This document shows positions 47,560-56,431 of a stretch of DNA of 64,000 nt, one piece after another. The stretch lies in assembly GCA_964246985.1 (NCBI GenBank), contig CAXTSE010000008.1, forward strand, positions 102,361 to 166,360, written 5' to 3'. The stretch comes from CAXTSE01 sp964246985 (GTDB lineage: Bacteria > Actinomycetota > Actinomycetes > Actinomycetales > Microbacteriaceae). The notes under the pieces were generated by a model. The model ran no database searches and was not told where the DNA came from. It saw only the letters and a program-made list of their open reading frames with translations. The translations under genes were made by a program, and so were the position numbers. Numbering within the stretch: position 1 is the stretch's first letter; every line of letters starts with the position of its first letter.

Positions 47560-48303
47560 TTGACCTCCTCTGCGCCTGGACGTGCACCAGGCGACGCTCC
47601 GACTCTGGGCGCCGTCCTCGACATCGCGACCGACATCGTGGTCAACGACGGCTTCGACGTGCTGTCGCTCAACATGATCGCGGTGCGCGCCGGGGTACAG
47701 CCCGACGTCGTGGCCGAGGTCCTCGGCGGACACGATCAGCTCGTCGCACAGATGCTGAACCGCGAGTACGGCGGCATGTTCCAGGCGATCGTCGACAACA
47801 TCGAGCGCGATCCGCTCGGCGGCCGGCTGTCGCGCATGTACAGCTACGTGCTGAGCGCGATCTACGAGCGTCCTCTTGCCCGCGCCGTGTACGCGCTCGA
47901 CCCCGACGGACTGCGGCGCGTGATGCGCGCCAGCGGCGGCTTCGCGTACGTGCCGCGCCTGACCGTCCGGGCGGAGTTCATCGACTACATGAAGAAGGCC
48001 GGCGTCGTGCGGCCCGAGGTCGACTCCGCTGCGATCTCCGCCGTCATCTCGGCGATCTCCGCGGGCAGCGCCTTGACCGCCCCCTACGGCAGCATCGACG
48101 ACATCACCACCGGCATGCGCCTGCTGCTCGAGTCGGCGGTCGACACCGACGATCCCGACACGTCGGTCGCCAAGGCGGCCTTCTTCAAGTACGCAGCGAC
48201 GCTCATGGACAACTCCGACGAGGACCACGACGAGCACGAGCATGAGCACGGGTTCGACCATGGTCACGACGACCGCCACCACGACGGCCGCGCCGACAGC
48301 TGA
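47560..48303 (+). CDS. TetR-family regulator with His/Asp-rich tail
   Basis: A 247-residue transcription regulator. The N-terminal helix-turn-helix is weakly conserved (TLGAVLDIATDIVVNDGFDVLSL, then MIAVRAGVQPDVVAEVLGGH, residues about 16-60). A helical ligand domain follows, ending near residue 215. The last 26 residues are strongly His/Asp/Glu-rich (DEDHDEHEHEHGF, DHGHDDRHHDG), a likely metal-binding tail. The TTG at 47560 is the only start close to the domain after an in-frame stop at 47542-47544. The neighbouring carbon-nitrogen hydrolase ends one base after it on the other strand. Confidence 0.75.
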   Translation: MTSSAPGRAPGDAPTLGAVLDIATDIVVNDGFDVLSLNMIAVRAGVQPDVVAEVLGGHDQLVAQMLNREYGGMFQAIVDNIERDPLGGRLSRMYSYVLSAIYERPLARAVYALDPDGLRRVMRASGGFAYVPRLTVRAEFIDYMKKAGVVRPEVDSAAISAVISAISAGSALTAPYGSIDDITTGMRLLLESAVDTDDPDTSVAKAAFFKYAATLMDNSDEDHDEHEHEHGFDHGHDDRHHDGRADS

Positions 48304-49143
48304 TCAGCGGGGCGCCACTCCGAAGCGCCGGAGGCTGAGGGCCGGGTTGATGCGGCGCACCTCAGCGACGCGCGCCGGCGTGATCCAGGCGACCGCCGCA
48401 TCCGTCGCCTCTCCGATGGTCACGAGCTCGACCCCCATCGGATCGACGACCATAGAGTTGCCCGCACCGACCGGCGGCGCGTGGTCGGCTGCGGCCACGA
48501 AGATCGTGTTCTCGATGGCGCGGGCTGTGATGAGGGTGCGCCAGTGCGCCTCCTTCAGCGGACCGCGCACCCACTCGCTCGGCAGGAGCACGAGATCGGC
48601 GCCGGCGTCGACGAGGGCGCGCGTCACCTCGGGGAAGCGGATGTCGTAGCAGGTCTGCAGCCCTACGGTGAAGCCCCGCCACTCGAACACGGGCAGCTGG
48701 TCGGTCGTTCCGGGCACGATCCAGTCGCTCTCGCGCTGGCCGAACGCGTCGTAGAGGTGCATCTTCCGGTAGGTCGCGACCAGCTCGCCGGAGGCGTCGA
48801 ACGCAACCAGGGTGTTCGAGACCCGCATCTCGTCATCGGCGAGGCGCTCGACCATCCCGGCGACGATGTGGATGCCGAGCTCGGCCGCCAGTGCCGCCAC
48901 TCCCCGCGCGAATGGGCCGTCGACTGCCTCGGCGTGCGCGGCCCAGTCGGGTCCGAAGGCGGGCGCGAAGTAGGACGAGTACTCGGGGAACACGACCAGC
49001 AGCGCACCGCGGCCCGCCGCGTCGCGGGCGAGCCCGGCCATGCGCTCGAGGTTCTGCGCGGGGTCCGAGCCCGGCGCGAACTGGGCGACAGCGATGCCGA
49101 CGGCGGGCGTCGCCGAGACGGCGTCCTGCAACGGGTCGACCAT
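48304..49143 (-). CDS. Carbon-nitrogen hydrolase (nitrilase superfamily)
   Basis: A 279-residue enzyme with the complete Glu-Lys-Cys triad: Glu54 (VVFPEYSSYF), Lys127 (RKMHLYD) and Cys165 (LQTCYDIRFPE). The phrases AGMVERLADDEMRVSNTLV and YDAFGQRESDWIVPG are typical of the deaminated-glutathione/omega-amidase branch, which hydrolyses amides of dicarboxylic acids. The substrate has not been proved from sequence. It converges with the TetR gene without a gap, and the UDP-glucose dehydrogenase gene ends 39 bp upstream on the same strand. Confidence 0.9.
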   Translation of the reverse strand: MVDPLQDAVSATPAVGIAVAQFAPGSDPAQNLERMAGLARDAAGRGALLVVFPEYSSYFAPAFGPDWAAHAEAVDGPFARGVAALAAELGIHIVAGMVERLADDEMRVSNTLVAFDASGELVATYRKMHLYDAFGQRESDWIVPGTTDQLPVFEWRGFTVGLQTCYDIRFPEVTRALVDAGADLVLLPSEWVRGPLKEAHWRTLITARAIENTIFVAAADHAPPVGAGNSMVVDPMGVELVTIGEATDAAVAWITPARVAEVRRINPALSLRRFGVAPR

Positions 49144-49182
49144 GGATCCACCGTAGCGTCGAGGCTCGGCGCCGATGAGTCT

Positions 49183-50520
49183 TTACGCGACGGCCAGCTC
49201 CCTCTGGCCGATCCGCGGGCGCCCCATGCTGATGACCGTCCAACCTGCGGCGGACCATCTCTCTGCGTCCAGGCAGTTCCGACCATCGATGATCACCCGG
49301 CTCCTCACCAGACCGCCGACCCAGCTCGGATCCAGCTGCCTGTAGAGCTCCCACTCCGTGAGCACGACGAGGACATCGGAGCCCGCGATCGCAGCCTCGA
49401 GGTCGGGCTGGTATTCGAGCTGAGGATGGATTTTCGCCGCCGTGGTGATGGCCTCCGGATCCGTCGCGATGACGTCGATGCCTCGGCCCTTGAGCTGCAC
49501 GGCCACGTCGAGGGCGGGCGAATCCCGCACGTCGTCGGAATCCGGCTTGAACGCGAGGCCCAGGACCGACACCTGCTTGCCCAGCACCTCCCCGTCAAGG
49601 ACGTCCAGGACGAGATCGACCACGTGCTGGCGCCTGCGCAGATTGATGGAGTCCACTTCTTTGAGAAAGGCGACGGATTCGCCGCGTCCGAGCTCCTCCG
49701 CGCGAGCGGCGAACGCTCGGATGTCCTTCGGGAGGCATCCGCCGCCGAATCCGACACCGGCGTTGAGGAAACGACGGCCGATGCGTGCGTCGTGCCCGAT
49801 CGCGTCTGCCAGCTCGGTCACGTTGGCGTCCACCGACTCCGCGATCTCCGCCATCGCGTTGATGAACGAGATCTTCGTCGCCAGGAACGCATTCGCAGCG
49901 ACCTTGACGAGCTCAGCCGTCTGGTACCCAGTCGCGACCAGCGGCGTGCCCTCGCGAAGGATGTCCGCGTAGACGGTGTCGAGGACGTAACGGGCGATCA
50001 CGCCGGCCGCCCCGGTCGGCAGCCCGTAGACCAGCCGGTCGGGGTGCAGGGTGTCATCCACAGCGAAGCCCTCCCGGAGGAACTCGGGATTCCAGGCGAG
50101 GATCGCGCCTGCGCCCGCCACACGCTCCGCGAGCCGTGCGGCCGTGCCGACGGGCACCGTGGACTTGCCTACGACGATGTCGCCGGGTGTGACGAAGGGA
50201 AGGAGCGCATCGACTGAGGCATCGACGAACGTGAGGTCAGCCGCGTACTCCCCCTTCTTCTGCGGCGTCCCTACCGCGATGAAGTGGGCCTTGGCGCCGC
50301 GCGCCGCCTCGAAATCGGTCGTGAACCCAAGCCGGCCGCTCGCAAGCTGCTCGCCGAGGAGCTCTGGGAAGCCCGGCTCGAAGAACGGCGCCAGGCCGTT
50401 CGAGAGGAGCTCGACCTTGGCCTCGTCGATATCGATGCCGACGACGTCGTGGCCGAGTGCGGCCATGCTCGCTGCATGCACGGCTCCGAGATATCCGCAG
50501 CCGATTACCGAGATTCTCAT
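49183..50520 (-). CDS. ugd: UDP-glucose 6-dehydrogenase
   Basis: Oxidises UDP-glucose to UDP-glucuronate (two NAD+-dependent steps). The 445 residues contain the Rossmann motif GCGYLGAVHA (7-16), VGTPQKKGEYAADLTFV, KSTVPVGTA, NPEFLREGFAVDD, and the catalytic Cys262 in GVGFGGGCLPKD; LGLAFKPDSDDVRDSPA marks the C-terminal NAD domain. ATG 50520 overlaps the acyltransferase stop by 4 bp. It is the last gene of the polysaccharide unit headed by the 42-residue protein and the hyaluronan-synthase-like gene, for which UDP-glucuronate would be a substrate. Confidence 0.96.
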   Translation of the reverse strand: MRISVIGCGYLGAVHAASMAALGHDVVGIDIDEAKVELLSNGLAPFFEPGFPELLGEQLASGRLGFTTDFEAARGAKAHFIAVGTPQKKGEYAADLTFVDASVDALLPFVTPGDIVVGKSTVPVGTAARLAERVAGAGAILAWNPEFLREGFAVDDTLHPDRLVYGLPTGAAGVIARYVLDTVYADILREGTPLVATGYQTAELVKVAANAFLATKISFINAMAEIAESVDANVTELADAIGHDARIGRRFLNAGVGFGGGCLPKDIRAFAARAEELGRGESVAFLKEVDSINLRRRQHVVDLVLDVLDGEVLGKQVSVLGLAFKPDSDDVRDSPALDVAVQLKGRGIDVIATDPEAITTAAKIHPQLEYQPDLEAAIAGSDVLVVLTEWELYRQLDPSWVGGLVRSRVIIDGRNCLDAERWSAAGWTVISMGRPRIGQRELAVA

Positions 50521-52661
50521 TCTGGTAGTTCCTCTCCTAGGACGGTGCCGAGCAGTGCTGAGTACGTCTGGGACATGTGGCTGTTGTCGCTGTACACCAC
50601 GGTGTTGCCGATGATCGTCGGGCACAGATCCTGGGTGCAGAACCACTTGTAGGGGTCGATGAGCGTTGCTCCAGCGGCCTCGGCAGCCTGCGCGCTGCGC
50701 ACGCGCCGATCGTTGTCGCTGTATGCCTCCTCAGGGGACAGACCGCAGGAGGTGGTATCCGTCATGTTCTGTGCGATGCACTTCGGGATGTCGACCTTCG
50801 GGTACGGCGTGTCCTCGATCACATAGACGGGAGCCCCCATGTCGACAAGGCGCTCCGTCGCCGAGGACACCCCAGCGACCCACCGGTCGGCGAAATCTCC
50901 ATCTCGGGGGTTGAAGATCGCTGCAGAGGTGATGACCAGATCCGCGTTCTCCTCCTCGATCCGCTCGGTGGCGTTCTCACGCCACGTGTAGCACTCCCGG
51001 AAGTCGCGCTTCAGATTGGTGTTCACGAGATCGACATCCCAATAGGCGCATCCGCCCTTCGTGAGCGACACGAGGCGCCAGCCGCGATCGAGCGCGACCT
51101 CCCGGATCGCGGGCATCCACTGGTAGGCGTGGGAATCTCCCACGAGGACCACGGTGAATTCCCCGTTCTCTGTCCCGCCCGCGACGCAACTCCCGCCGGG
51201 CTCCGAGCTGACGTCCGACGTGAGCAGGTCCACCATGCAGGAGATGCCGTCGGATGCCTGGAGATCCGGCTTGTCTTTCGAGGCGTCGCTGAGCGATGGA
51301 GACAGGTTGCCAGGGACGGTCGTCAGCCCTGCGCTCGCCGCCACCGCGTCGACGATGGCGTCGCGATCCGCCTGCAGCACGGCCTCACCCGTTCGGTAGC
51401 GCATCGGCCCCACCGTGATGGCCGTCACCGAGACCGCGACTACGATCGCCATCGCCACCGCGCCGAAGAGGAGGCTCCGCCACGAACGGCTCTGCAGACC
51501 CGGCGCCGTGCGGAACGGCTCTTCGACGGCGACGTACGTGAAGATCGCGAGCACGAGCGCCAGACCGCAGAGAACGAGGTTGTCCGTCACGGAGAAGGTC
51601 TTGCTCAGCGCGAGCGGAGCGAGGATGAGCAGCGGCCAGTGCCACAGGTAGAGGCTGTAGGACAGCTTGCCGAGGAACTGGAGCGGCTTCCACGAGAGCA
51701 CATGTGTCTCGGCGCCGGTAGCTTTACGCAGACCTGCCGCGATGACGAGCGCAGTCCCTGCGGTCGGGATTAGCGCTGCGGTCCCGGGGTAGGGCGTGCT
51801 GTCAGTGAACCACCACGCCGAGAACAGGAGCATGACCAGCCCGAAGCCGGCGATCACACCGTTCTGCACCCAATCCTGCTTCACGAGCCATGACGCACCC
51901 AGCGCGACGAGACCGCCAAGAGCGAGCTCCCACGCACGCGACGGCATCAGGAAGTAAGCAATGGTGGGCGACGCCTCCATCAGCAGCTGCGTGAGCGCGA
52001 AGGAGAGGACCGCCAGGACCGCGACCGTCGCGACCATGATCCGCCGGCGAGCCTCCGGCCGCGGGAGCCGAGAGGCCGCAAACGCGATGCCGAGCAGGAC
52101 GAGGGGCCATACGAGGTAGAACTGCTCCTCGGTCGAGAGCGACCAGTAATGCTGGAACACTGACGGGTCCTGGTTGGCCTGGTAGTCCACGCCGTCGATC
52201 GCGTAATGGATGTTGGCCCCGAACACGGAGGCCCAGATAGCGTCGAGGCCGACCTCTGCCGCAAGCAGGCCAGAGACCAGGACCCAGCTGGCGATAACCG
52301 TCGCGATCAGCACCGCGCTCGCCGCCGGCAGAAGCCGTCGGGCGCGTCGAGCATAGAAGCGCCCCAGTCGCAGACCGCCGGTCCGCTCGAGCTCCTGGGA
52401 GAGATGCCGGGTGATCAGGAATCCGCTGATGACGAAGAAGACGGAGACTCCGACATATCCGCCGCCGACGAACTGCACCCCTGCGTGGTACAGCACCACC
52501 AGGATGACGGCGATGGCACGAAGTCCCTCGATATCGGGGCGGAAGGCGCGAACTGGGTGATCGACGACACCCGGTCCTCGTGGGGTCAGAAACCTCTCGC
52601 GCCCGGAGCGCGAGGACGAGACGTTGGAGGCGAGCCGCTCGGTGGAATCAAGCCGTGACAT
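50517..52661 (-). CDS. OafA-type acyltransferase with SGNH domain
   Basis: A 714-residue integral membrane protein. Residues about 38-400 form the ten-helix acyltransferase 3 domain with FRPDIEGLRAIAVILVVLYHAG, GYVGVSVFFVISGFLITR and the arginine-rich loop RFYARRARRLLPA. The C-terminal 260 residues are an extracytoplasmic SGNH domain: block I VLVGDSHAYQW and the Asp/His pair in YSDNSHMSQTY. Such proteins transfer acetyl or other acyl groups to polysaccharides or peptidoglycan. ATG 52661 overlaps the glycosyltransferase gene by 14 bp, so the two are coupled and the likely acceptor is the polymer made by that enzyme. Confidence 0.92.
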   Translation of the reverse strand: MSRLDSTERLASNVSSSRSGRERFLTPRGPGVVDHPVRAFRPDIEGLRAIAVILVVLYHAGVQFVGGGYVGVSVFFVISGFLITRHLSQELERTGGLRLGRFYARRARRLLPAASAVLIATVIASWVLVSGLLAAEVGLDAIWASVFGANIHYAIDGVDYQANQDPSVFQHYWSLSTEEQFYLVWPLVLLGIAFAASRLPRPEARRRIMVATVAVLAVLSFALTQLLMEASPTIAYFLMPSRAWELALGGLVALGASWLVKQDWVQNGVIAGFGLVMLLFSAWWFTDSTPYPGTAALIPTAGTALVIAAGLRKATGAETHVLSWKPLQFLGKLSYSLYLWHWPLLILAPLALSKTFSVTDNLVLCGLALVLAIFTYVAVEEPFRTAPGLQSRSWRSLLFGAVAMAIVVAVSVTAITVGPMRYRTGEAVLQADRDAIVDAVAASAGLTTVPGNLSPSLSDASKDKPDLQASDGISCMVDLLTSDVSSEPGGSCVAGGTENGEFTVVLVGDSHAYQWMPAIREVALDRGWRLVSLTKGGCAYWDVDLVNTNLKRDFRECYTWRENATERIEEENADLVITSAAIFNPRDGDFADRWVAGVSSATERLVDMGAPVYVIEDTPYPKVDIPKCIAQNMTDTTSCGLSPEEAYSDNDRRVRSAQAAEAAGATLIDPYKWFCTQDLCPTIIGNTVVYSDNSHMSQTYSALLGTVLGEELPE

Positions 52662-53982
52662 GGAGACCCACCTCGACCTTCGACCTCGTTCCCCAGCCAC
52701 GCTTGGGCTTCGGGCGGAGGATCGCGATGTAATAGAGCGGCAGCAGCAGGCTGATGTAGATCAGACTCCCGATCGGGCTGATGACCCAGGAGACGACCCG
52801 CTGCAGGATCGAGTCCTCCGGGTGCGCGACCACGATGTAGCGCAGGTGCATCACGGCCCCGATGGCTAGCGCGAACGCCAGAGTCGCGAGTAGAGCCGTG
52901 ATGGGGGCGGCTCCGGTTGCGACGCCGAACACCGCAATGAACACGATCATGCCGAAGCAGAGGATTCCCAGCAGTTGCATGAGGGTGAACCAGAAATCCG
53001 AGCCCGTCACCGGGCGGCGGAGCAGGAGCAAAGTGCCCCAGCACCAGGAGCGCGCCCACCGCAAGCGCTGTCTCGCTAGGTGGCCGAGCGTCTCGGGAAG
53101 GGCGGAGTAGGCGATCGCCTCCGGCTGGAATTCCGCGCGGCCCTTCTCCTTGGCGAAGTAGGTGAGCGCCCGATCGTCGCCGGCCTTCACGGGTGCGCCC
53201 AGGAAGCGCTGATTCAGGTAGCGGGGAAGGTTTTCCCGGACCGTCGCGGCGCGGTACGCCGCGATGATGCCGCAGTTCACCCTGACCTGGCCGAAGAGTC
53301 CCTCTGCCATCCGGCCCTGGAGCGACGACATGGTGAAACCGAGATCGATTGCTCGGGTGAGCAGGCTCTTTCGATAGTTCTGCCCCATCGGGAACCCAGC
53401 CACGCTGTGCACCGCGGGAGACGAGAATGGGATGAGCAGCTTCTCGACCGCCACAGCGTCGAGACAGGTGTCGGAATCGATTGTGATGAACACGTCCGCG
53501 TCCGATCGCTCGAACGCGTAGCTCTGCGCCCACCGCTTCCCACGATTCGCCTGGCGGTGAGTCTCGACGATGACTCCGAGATCTCGCAGCCTCTCGATCT
53601 CGCTCGTGACGGGTGCTGCCTCCAGCACGTCGAACGGGACGCCGTCGTTCTGCGAGCCGTCGTCGATCAACCAGATCGAACGCGGAAGACGGGTCTGGAG
53701 TCCCAGGGCCCGCAGGCCTGCACCGAGCAGCTCAGGGTCTTCGTTGTAGACGGGGATGACGACGTCCGCGCGGATGTCGTTCATATCGAAGCCTTCCGCC
53801 ACCCGGTGAGGCTTGGCAGCGAGCGCAGCCGTCACTTTGAGGGTCAGGTGGAGAAAGAGGATGGCCTGCAGGATGGCGAGGTTGATGAACGACGCCAGCG
53901 ACTGCGCGTGGCCGAACAGCAGGACCGCGACGCCGCCGAGCGTGATGATGCTCGTCAAGATGTAGGTCGGGCTCGTGAACAT
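52648..53982 (-). CDS. Hyaluronan-synthase-like processive GT2
   Basis: A 444-residue membrane glycosyltransferase. Two N-terminal helices (about 5-25 and 29-50) are followed by a GT-A domain with DDGSQND (107-113), the metal-binding DSD (169-171), GDDRALT (268-274) and Q-R-L-R-W (305-309), then four C-terminal helices. GDDR plus the following LTYFAKEKG resembles class I hyaluronan synthases more than cellulose synthases. ATG 53982 has AAAGAG upstream and opens on the first helix; a longer frame lacks both. Together with ugd in the same unit this recalls hasA-hasB. The product may be hyaluronan or another glycan. Confidence 0.82.
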   Translation of the reverse strand: MFTSPTYILTSIITLGGVAVLLFGHAQSLASFINLAILQAILFLHLTLKVTAALAAKPHRVAEGFDMNDIRADVVIPVYNEDPELLGAGLRALGLQTRLPRSIWLIDDGSQNDGVPFDVLEAAPVTSEIERLRDLGVIVETHRQANRGKRWAQSYAFERSDADVFITIDSDTCLDAVAVEKLLIPFSSPAVHSVAGFPMGQNYRKSLLTRAIDLGFTMSSLQGRMAEGLFGQVRVNCGIIAAYRAATVRENLPRYLNQRFLGAPVKAGDDRALTYFAKEKGRAEFQPEAIAYSALPETLGHLARQRLRWARSWCWGTLLLLRRPVTGSDFWFTLMQLLGILCFGMIVFIAVFGVATGAAPITALLATLAFALAIGAVMHLRYIVVAHPEDSILQRVVSWVISPIGSLIYISLLLPLYYIAILRPKPKRGWGTRSKVEVGLHVTA

Positions 53983-54113
53983 GGCGGTATCTCTTTCGAT
54001 GAGGTTGCAGGGCAACGTCATCGTCTGGAACCTGCACGGGCGGAACTGACCTGATGCGCCGGCACAGCCGGGTGGGGCACGCACCACCTGGGCGGCGCGG
54101 GTATGCCGAGAAG

Positions 54114-54242
54114 CTAGATCTGGCCGAGTCGGCCGATTCGAGACAGTCCGAGGACGACGCTGACCGCCGTTCCGAGCACGATCAGCGCTGCCCAGCTGCC
54201 GAATAGCGCACCGTTCAGGTATTCCTGAATCGCTGGAATCAT
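54114..54242 (-). CDS. 42-residue single-helix membrane protein
   Basis: A small gene at the head of the polysaccharide unit. The translation begins MIPAIQEYLNGALFGSW and continues AALIVLGTAVSVVLGLSRIG, ending RLGQI before TAG. A strong GGAGG site lies eight bases before the ATG. One membrane helix (about residues 14-33) carries a short amphipathic N-terminus and a basic C-terminus. It precedes the GT2 start by 131 bp. Small membrane partners are known for other processive glycosyltransferases, so a regulatory or stabilising subunit is plausible, but no family was recognised. Confidence 0.65.
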   Translation of the reverse strand: MIPAIQEYLNGALFGSWAALIVLGTAVSVVLGLSRIGRLGQI

Positions 54243-54522
54243 TTGGGGGACCTCCGGGGGTGAGGTGGATCCGCCGCCGCCAGCCGCCCCGAGCCTGTCA
54301 GGTTGCCTGGCAGCGGCGGTGCTGTGCTGAGGACATTACGGTCCGATCGGCGGCGCGATGTTTCAGCCTCGTGAACACCGCGAGACGGGTTTGTTACCCC
54401 TCGAACGGGGGGCGGCGGGGGTAGACAGATTGGGCTATTGCGCGGGCCCTGAATCGTCGCCAATACTTACCGCCACACAACGGGGTGCCTTGACGACAAC
54501 CAGAGGCGATCGGAGACACCGC
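54243..54522. promoter_or_regulatory. Divergent promoter region of the polysaccharide locus
   Basis: About 280 bp between the leftward small-protein gene and the rightward GT2. It is less GC-rich than the rest, with GAACACCGCGAGACGGGTTT and runs such as CCCCTCGAACGGGG (inverted repeat at about 54396-54409). Both transcripts must start here. No consensus promoter could be fixed. Confidence 0.4.
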
Positions 54523-56364
54523 GTGGTGCTAGTGGCACACGGCGATGCGGAAAATGCAGCGCTACCAGGCTTTTTTACGCGTACCCGCGTGCGCCGACGA
54601 CGCGATATCTCTGTCGCGTTCGCCGTCCGGCGAGCGCACCCCGACCATTCGAGCACCGCGCCGTCACCGCTTCTGCTCGGATCCGCGAGGGACCGGATCT
54701 GGGGTCTGCTCTCTGACGACGACGATCTGTGGATCGACCGCGAAGGGGTCCTGGTCGCGACTCTGGCTCATTCCGCCAGCGCGTCTCGACACAGACGGAT
54801 CTCGTCCATGACGAGCAACCTCGCTCGCCGTCCGCTGCTCGACGGACCCGACGAGGTGCACGTCGATGTCGGGGTCGCATGGGGTCCGGGCGCGGGTCGG
54901 AATGCACCTCCCGTAGCAAAGCTCGCCGAGCTGGCGAAGGAGGGTCTGGTCGAGCGGGATCTGCAGGCGCGGCGGTGGCGCACGGTTGCCAGCAGCCCGC
55001 GAAAGGGCCGGCCGAAGACACTTCTCCAATTCGTCGTCGTGCTCATAGCGACCTTTGCATTGCCTCTCATCGCCATGATCGTCGGCCACGGCGTGGGGAT
55101 CGCGATCGCGGGCACCCTGTATGCGGCCGTGGTCACAGCGGCTGTCGTGTCGGCCGCGCTCCAGTGGACCGAGACCATACTCGGGCTCCGATCGCGCCCC
55201 GACCCACCCCCGTCGGACCTTCAGCCTCCTCCCGCGTCGGCGATCATCGCGGCCTACCTGCCGAACGAAGCCGACACGATCCTCGAAACGCTGGACGTCT
55301 TCCTCCGGCACGAGTATGGCAATCAGCTGCAGGTGATCCTCGCCTACAACACGCCGATGCCGATGCCGATCGAGGCGGAGCTTCAGGCCCTCGCCGAGGC
55401 AGAGCCGCGCCTACTGATCGTCAAGGTGCCGGACAGCACGTCGAAGGCTCAGAATGTCAACGCCGCGCTCGGCGTCGTCACCGGCGAGTTCGTCGGCATC
55501 TTCGACGCCGATCATCATCCGGACCCTGGGTCCTTCGAACGCGCCTCGCGTTGGCTGGCGGGCGATGCCGACGTGGTCCAGGGGCATTGTGTCGTGCGAA
55601 ACGGCGACGCCTCATGGGTGGCGCGGACAGCGGCGGTGGAGTTCGAGCAGATCTATGCCGTGAGTCACCGAGGTCGGCAGCTCCTTCACGGATTCGGCGT
55701 CTTCGGCGGTTCCAACGGGTATTGGAAATCCGACGTGATCCGGTCGGTTCGCATGATCCCCTCGATGCTCACCGAGGACATCGACTGCTCGATCCGAGCA
55801 ACGCGCGCCGGCGCGCGTATCGTCAACGATCCTGGTCTCATCAGTCGCGAACTCGCGCCCGAGTCGGTTGCCGCGCTGTGGCGACAGCGCATGCGATGGG
55901 CTCAGGGCTGGGCCCAGGTCACTGCCGTCCACTCCGGCGTCGTCTTCGACGGCCACGAGCTGACTGTCCGACAGCGCGTGGGGATGTTCCTGCACCTCTC
56001 CTGGCGCGAGGCGTATCCGGTCGTCTCAGCGCTGATGTGGCCGATTCTCGCGTTCTACATCTGGCGCGACGGTGCGATCGGATTCTCGCAGCCGGTCCTG
56101 TTGCTGCTGACGGTCGTCACCCTCGCCTCGGCGCCGCTGCAGGTCCTCCTCACCCGACGGGTGGCGGACAGCGCCATAGCCCGGCGTCGAGGGTGGTGGG
56201 CCTGGTACCTCGTCGTCTCCCTATTGGTCTATCAGGAGCTCAAGAACACGATCGCCCGGATCGCCATCGTCAAGCTTGCGATGGGCGAGCGCAACTGGGT
56301 CGTCACGCCTCGCACGACGGCCCGGTCGACCCCCGCTGTGAGGACGGTGATGGCTACTGGATAG
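54523..56364 (+). CDS. Second processive family 2 glycosyltransferase with unknown N-terminal region
   Basis: From GTG 54523 (GGAG seven bases upstream) the product is 613 residues. The first 160 residues match nothing I recognise; their coding bias becomes convincing only from about base 54590, and ATG 54808 is a shorter alternative start. Two helices (LLQFVVVLIATFALPLIAMI, AIAGTLYAAVVTAAVVSAAL) precede a GT-A domain with IIAAYLPNEADTI, DADHHPD (about 327-333), TEDIDCS (about 417-423) and Q-R-M-R-W (about 455-459), then C-terminal helices. The TED and QxxRW motifs mark a membrane polysaccharide synthase of the cellulose/poly-GlcNAc class. It diverges from the hyaluronan-synthase-like operon. 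Confidence 0.78.
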   Translation: MVLVAHGDAENAALPGFFTRTRVRRRRDISVAFAVRRAHPDHSSTAPSPLLLGSARDRIWGLLSDDDDLWIDREGVLVATLAHSASASRHRRISSMTSNLARRPLLDGPDEVHVDVGVAWGPGAGRNAPPVAKLAELAKEGLVERDLQARRWRTVASSPRKGRPKTLLQFVVVLIATFALPLIAMIVGHGVGIAIAGTLYAAVVTAAVVSAALQWTETILGLRSRPDPPPSDLQPPPASAIIAAYLPNEADTILETLDVFLRHEYGNQLQVILAYNTPMPMPIEAELQALAEAEPRLLIVKVPDSTSKAQNVNAALGVVTGEFVGIFDADHHPDPGSFERASRWLAGDADVVQGHCVVRNGDASWVARTAAVEFEQIYAVSHRGRQLLHGFGVFGGSNGYWKSDVIRSVRMIPSMLTEDIDCSIRATRAGARIVNDPGLISRELAPESVAALWRQRMRWAQGWAQVTAVHSGVVFDGHELTVRQRVGMFLHLSWREAYPVVSALMWPILAFYIWRDGAIGFSQPVLLLLTVVTLASAPLQVLLTRRVADSAIARRRGWWAWYLVVSLLVYQELKNTIARIAIVKLAMGERNWVVTPRTTARSTPAVRTVMATG

Positions 56365-56365
56365 C

Positions 56366-56413
56366 GGAGCACGTGACGCGCGCCACGTTGGCGATCGACG
56401 CGCGTCACGCTCC
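56366..56413. terminator. Bidirectional hairpin between convergent genes
   Basis: GTGACGCGCG (56373-56382) pairs exactly with CGCGCGTCAC (56399-56408). The outer GGAGC (56366-56370) pairs with GCTCC (56409-56413) past a two-base bulge. It lies between the stops of the GT2 (plus) and the GH2 gene (minus). Confidence 0.65.
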
Positions 56414-56431
56414 GGTCCGCGGAGTGCACGT

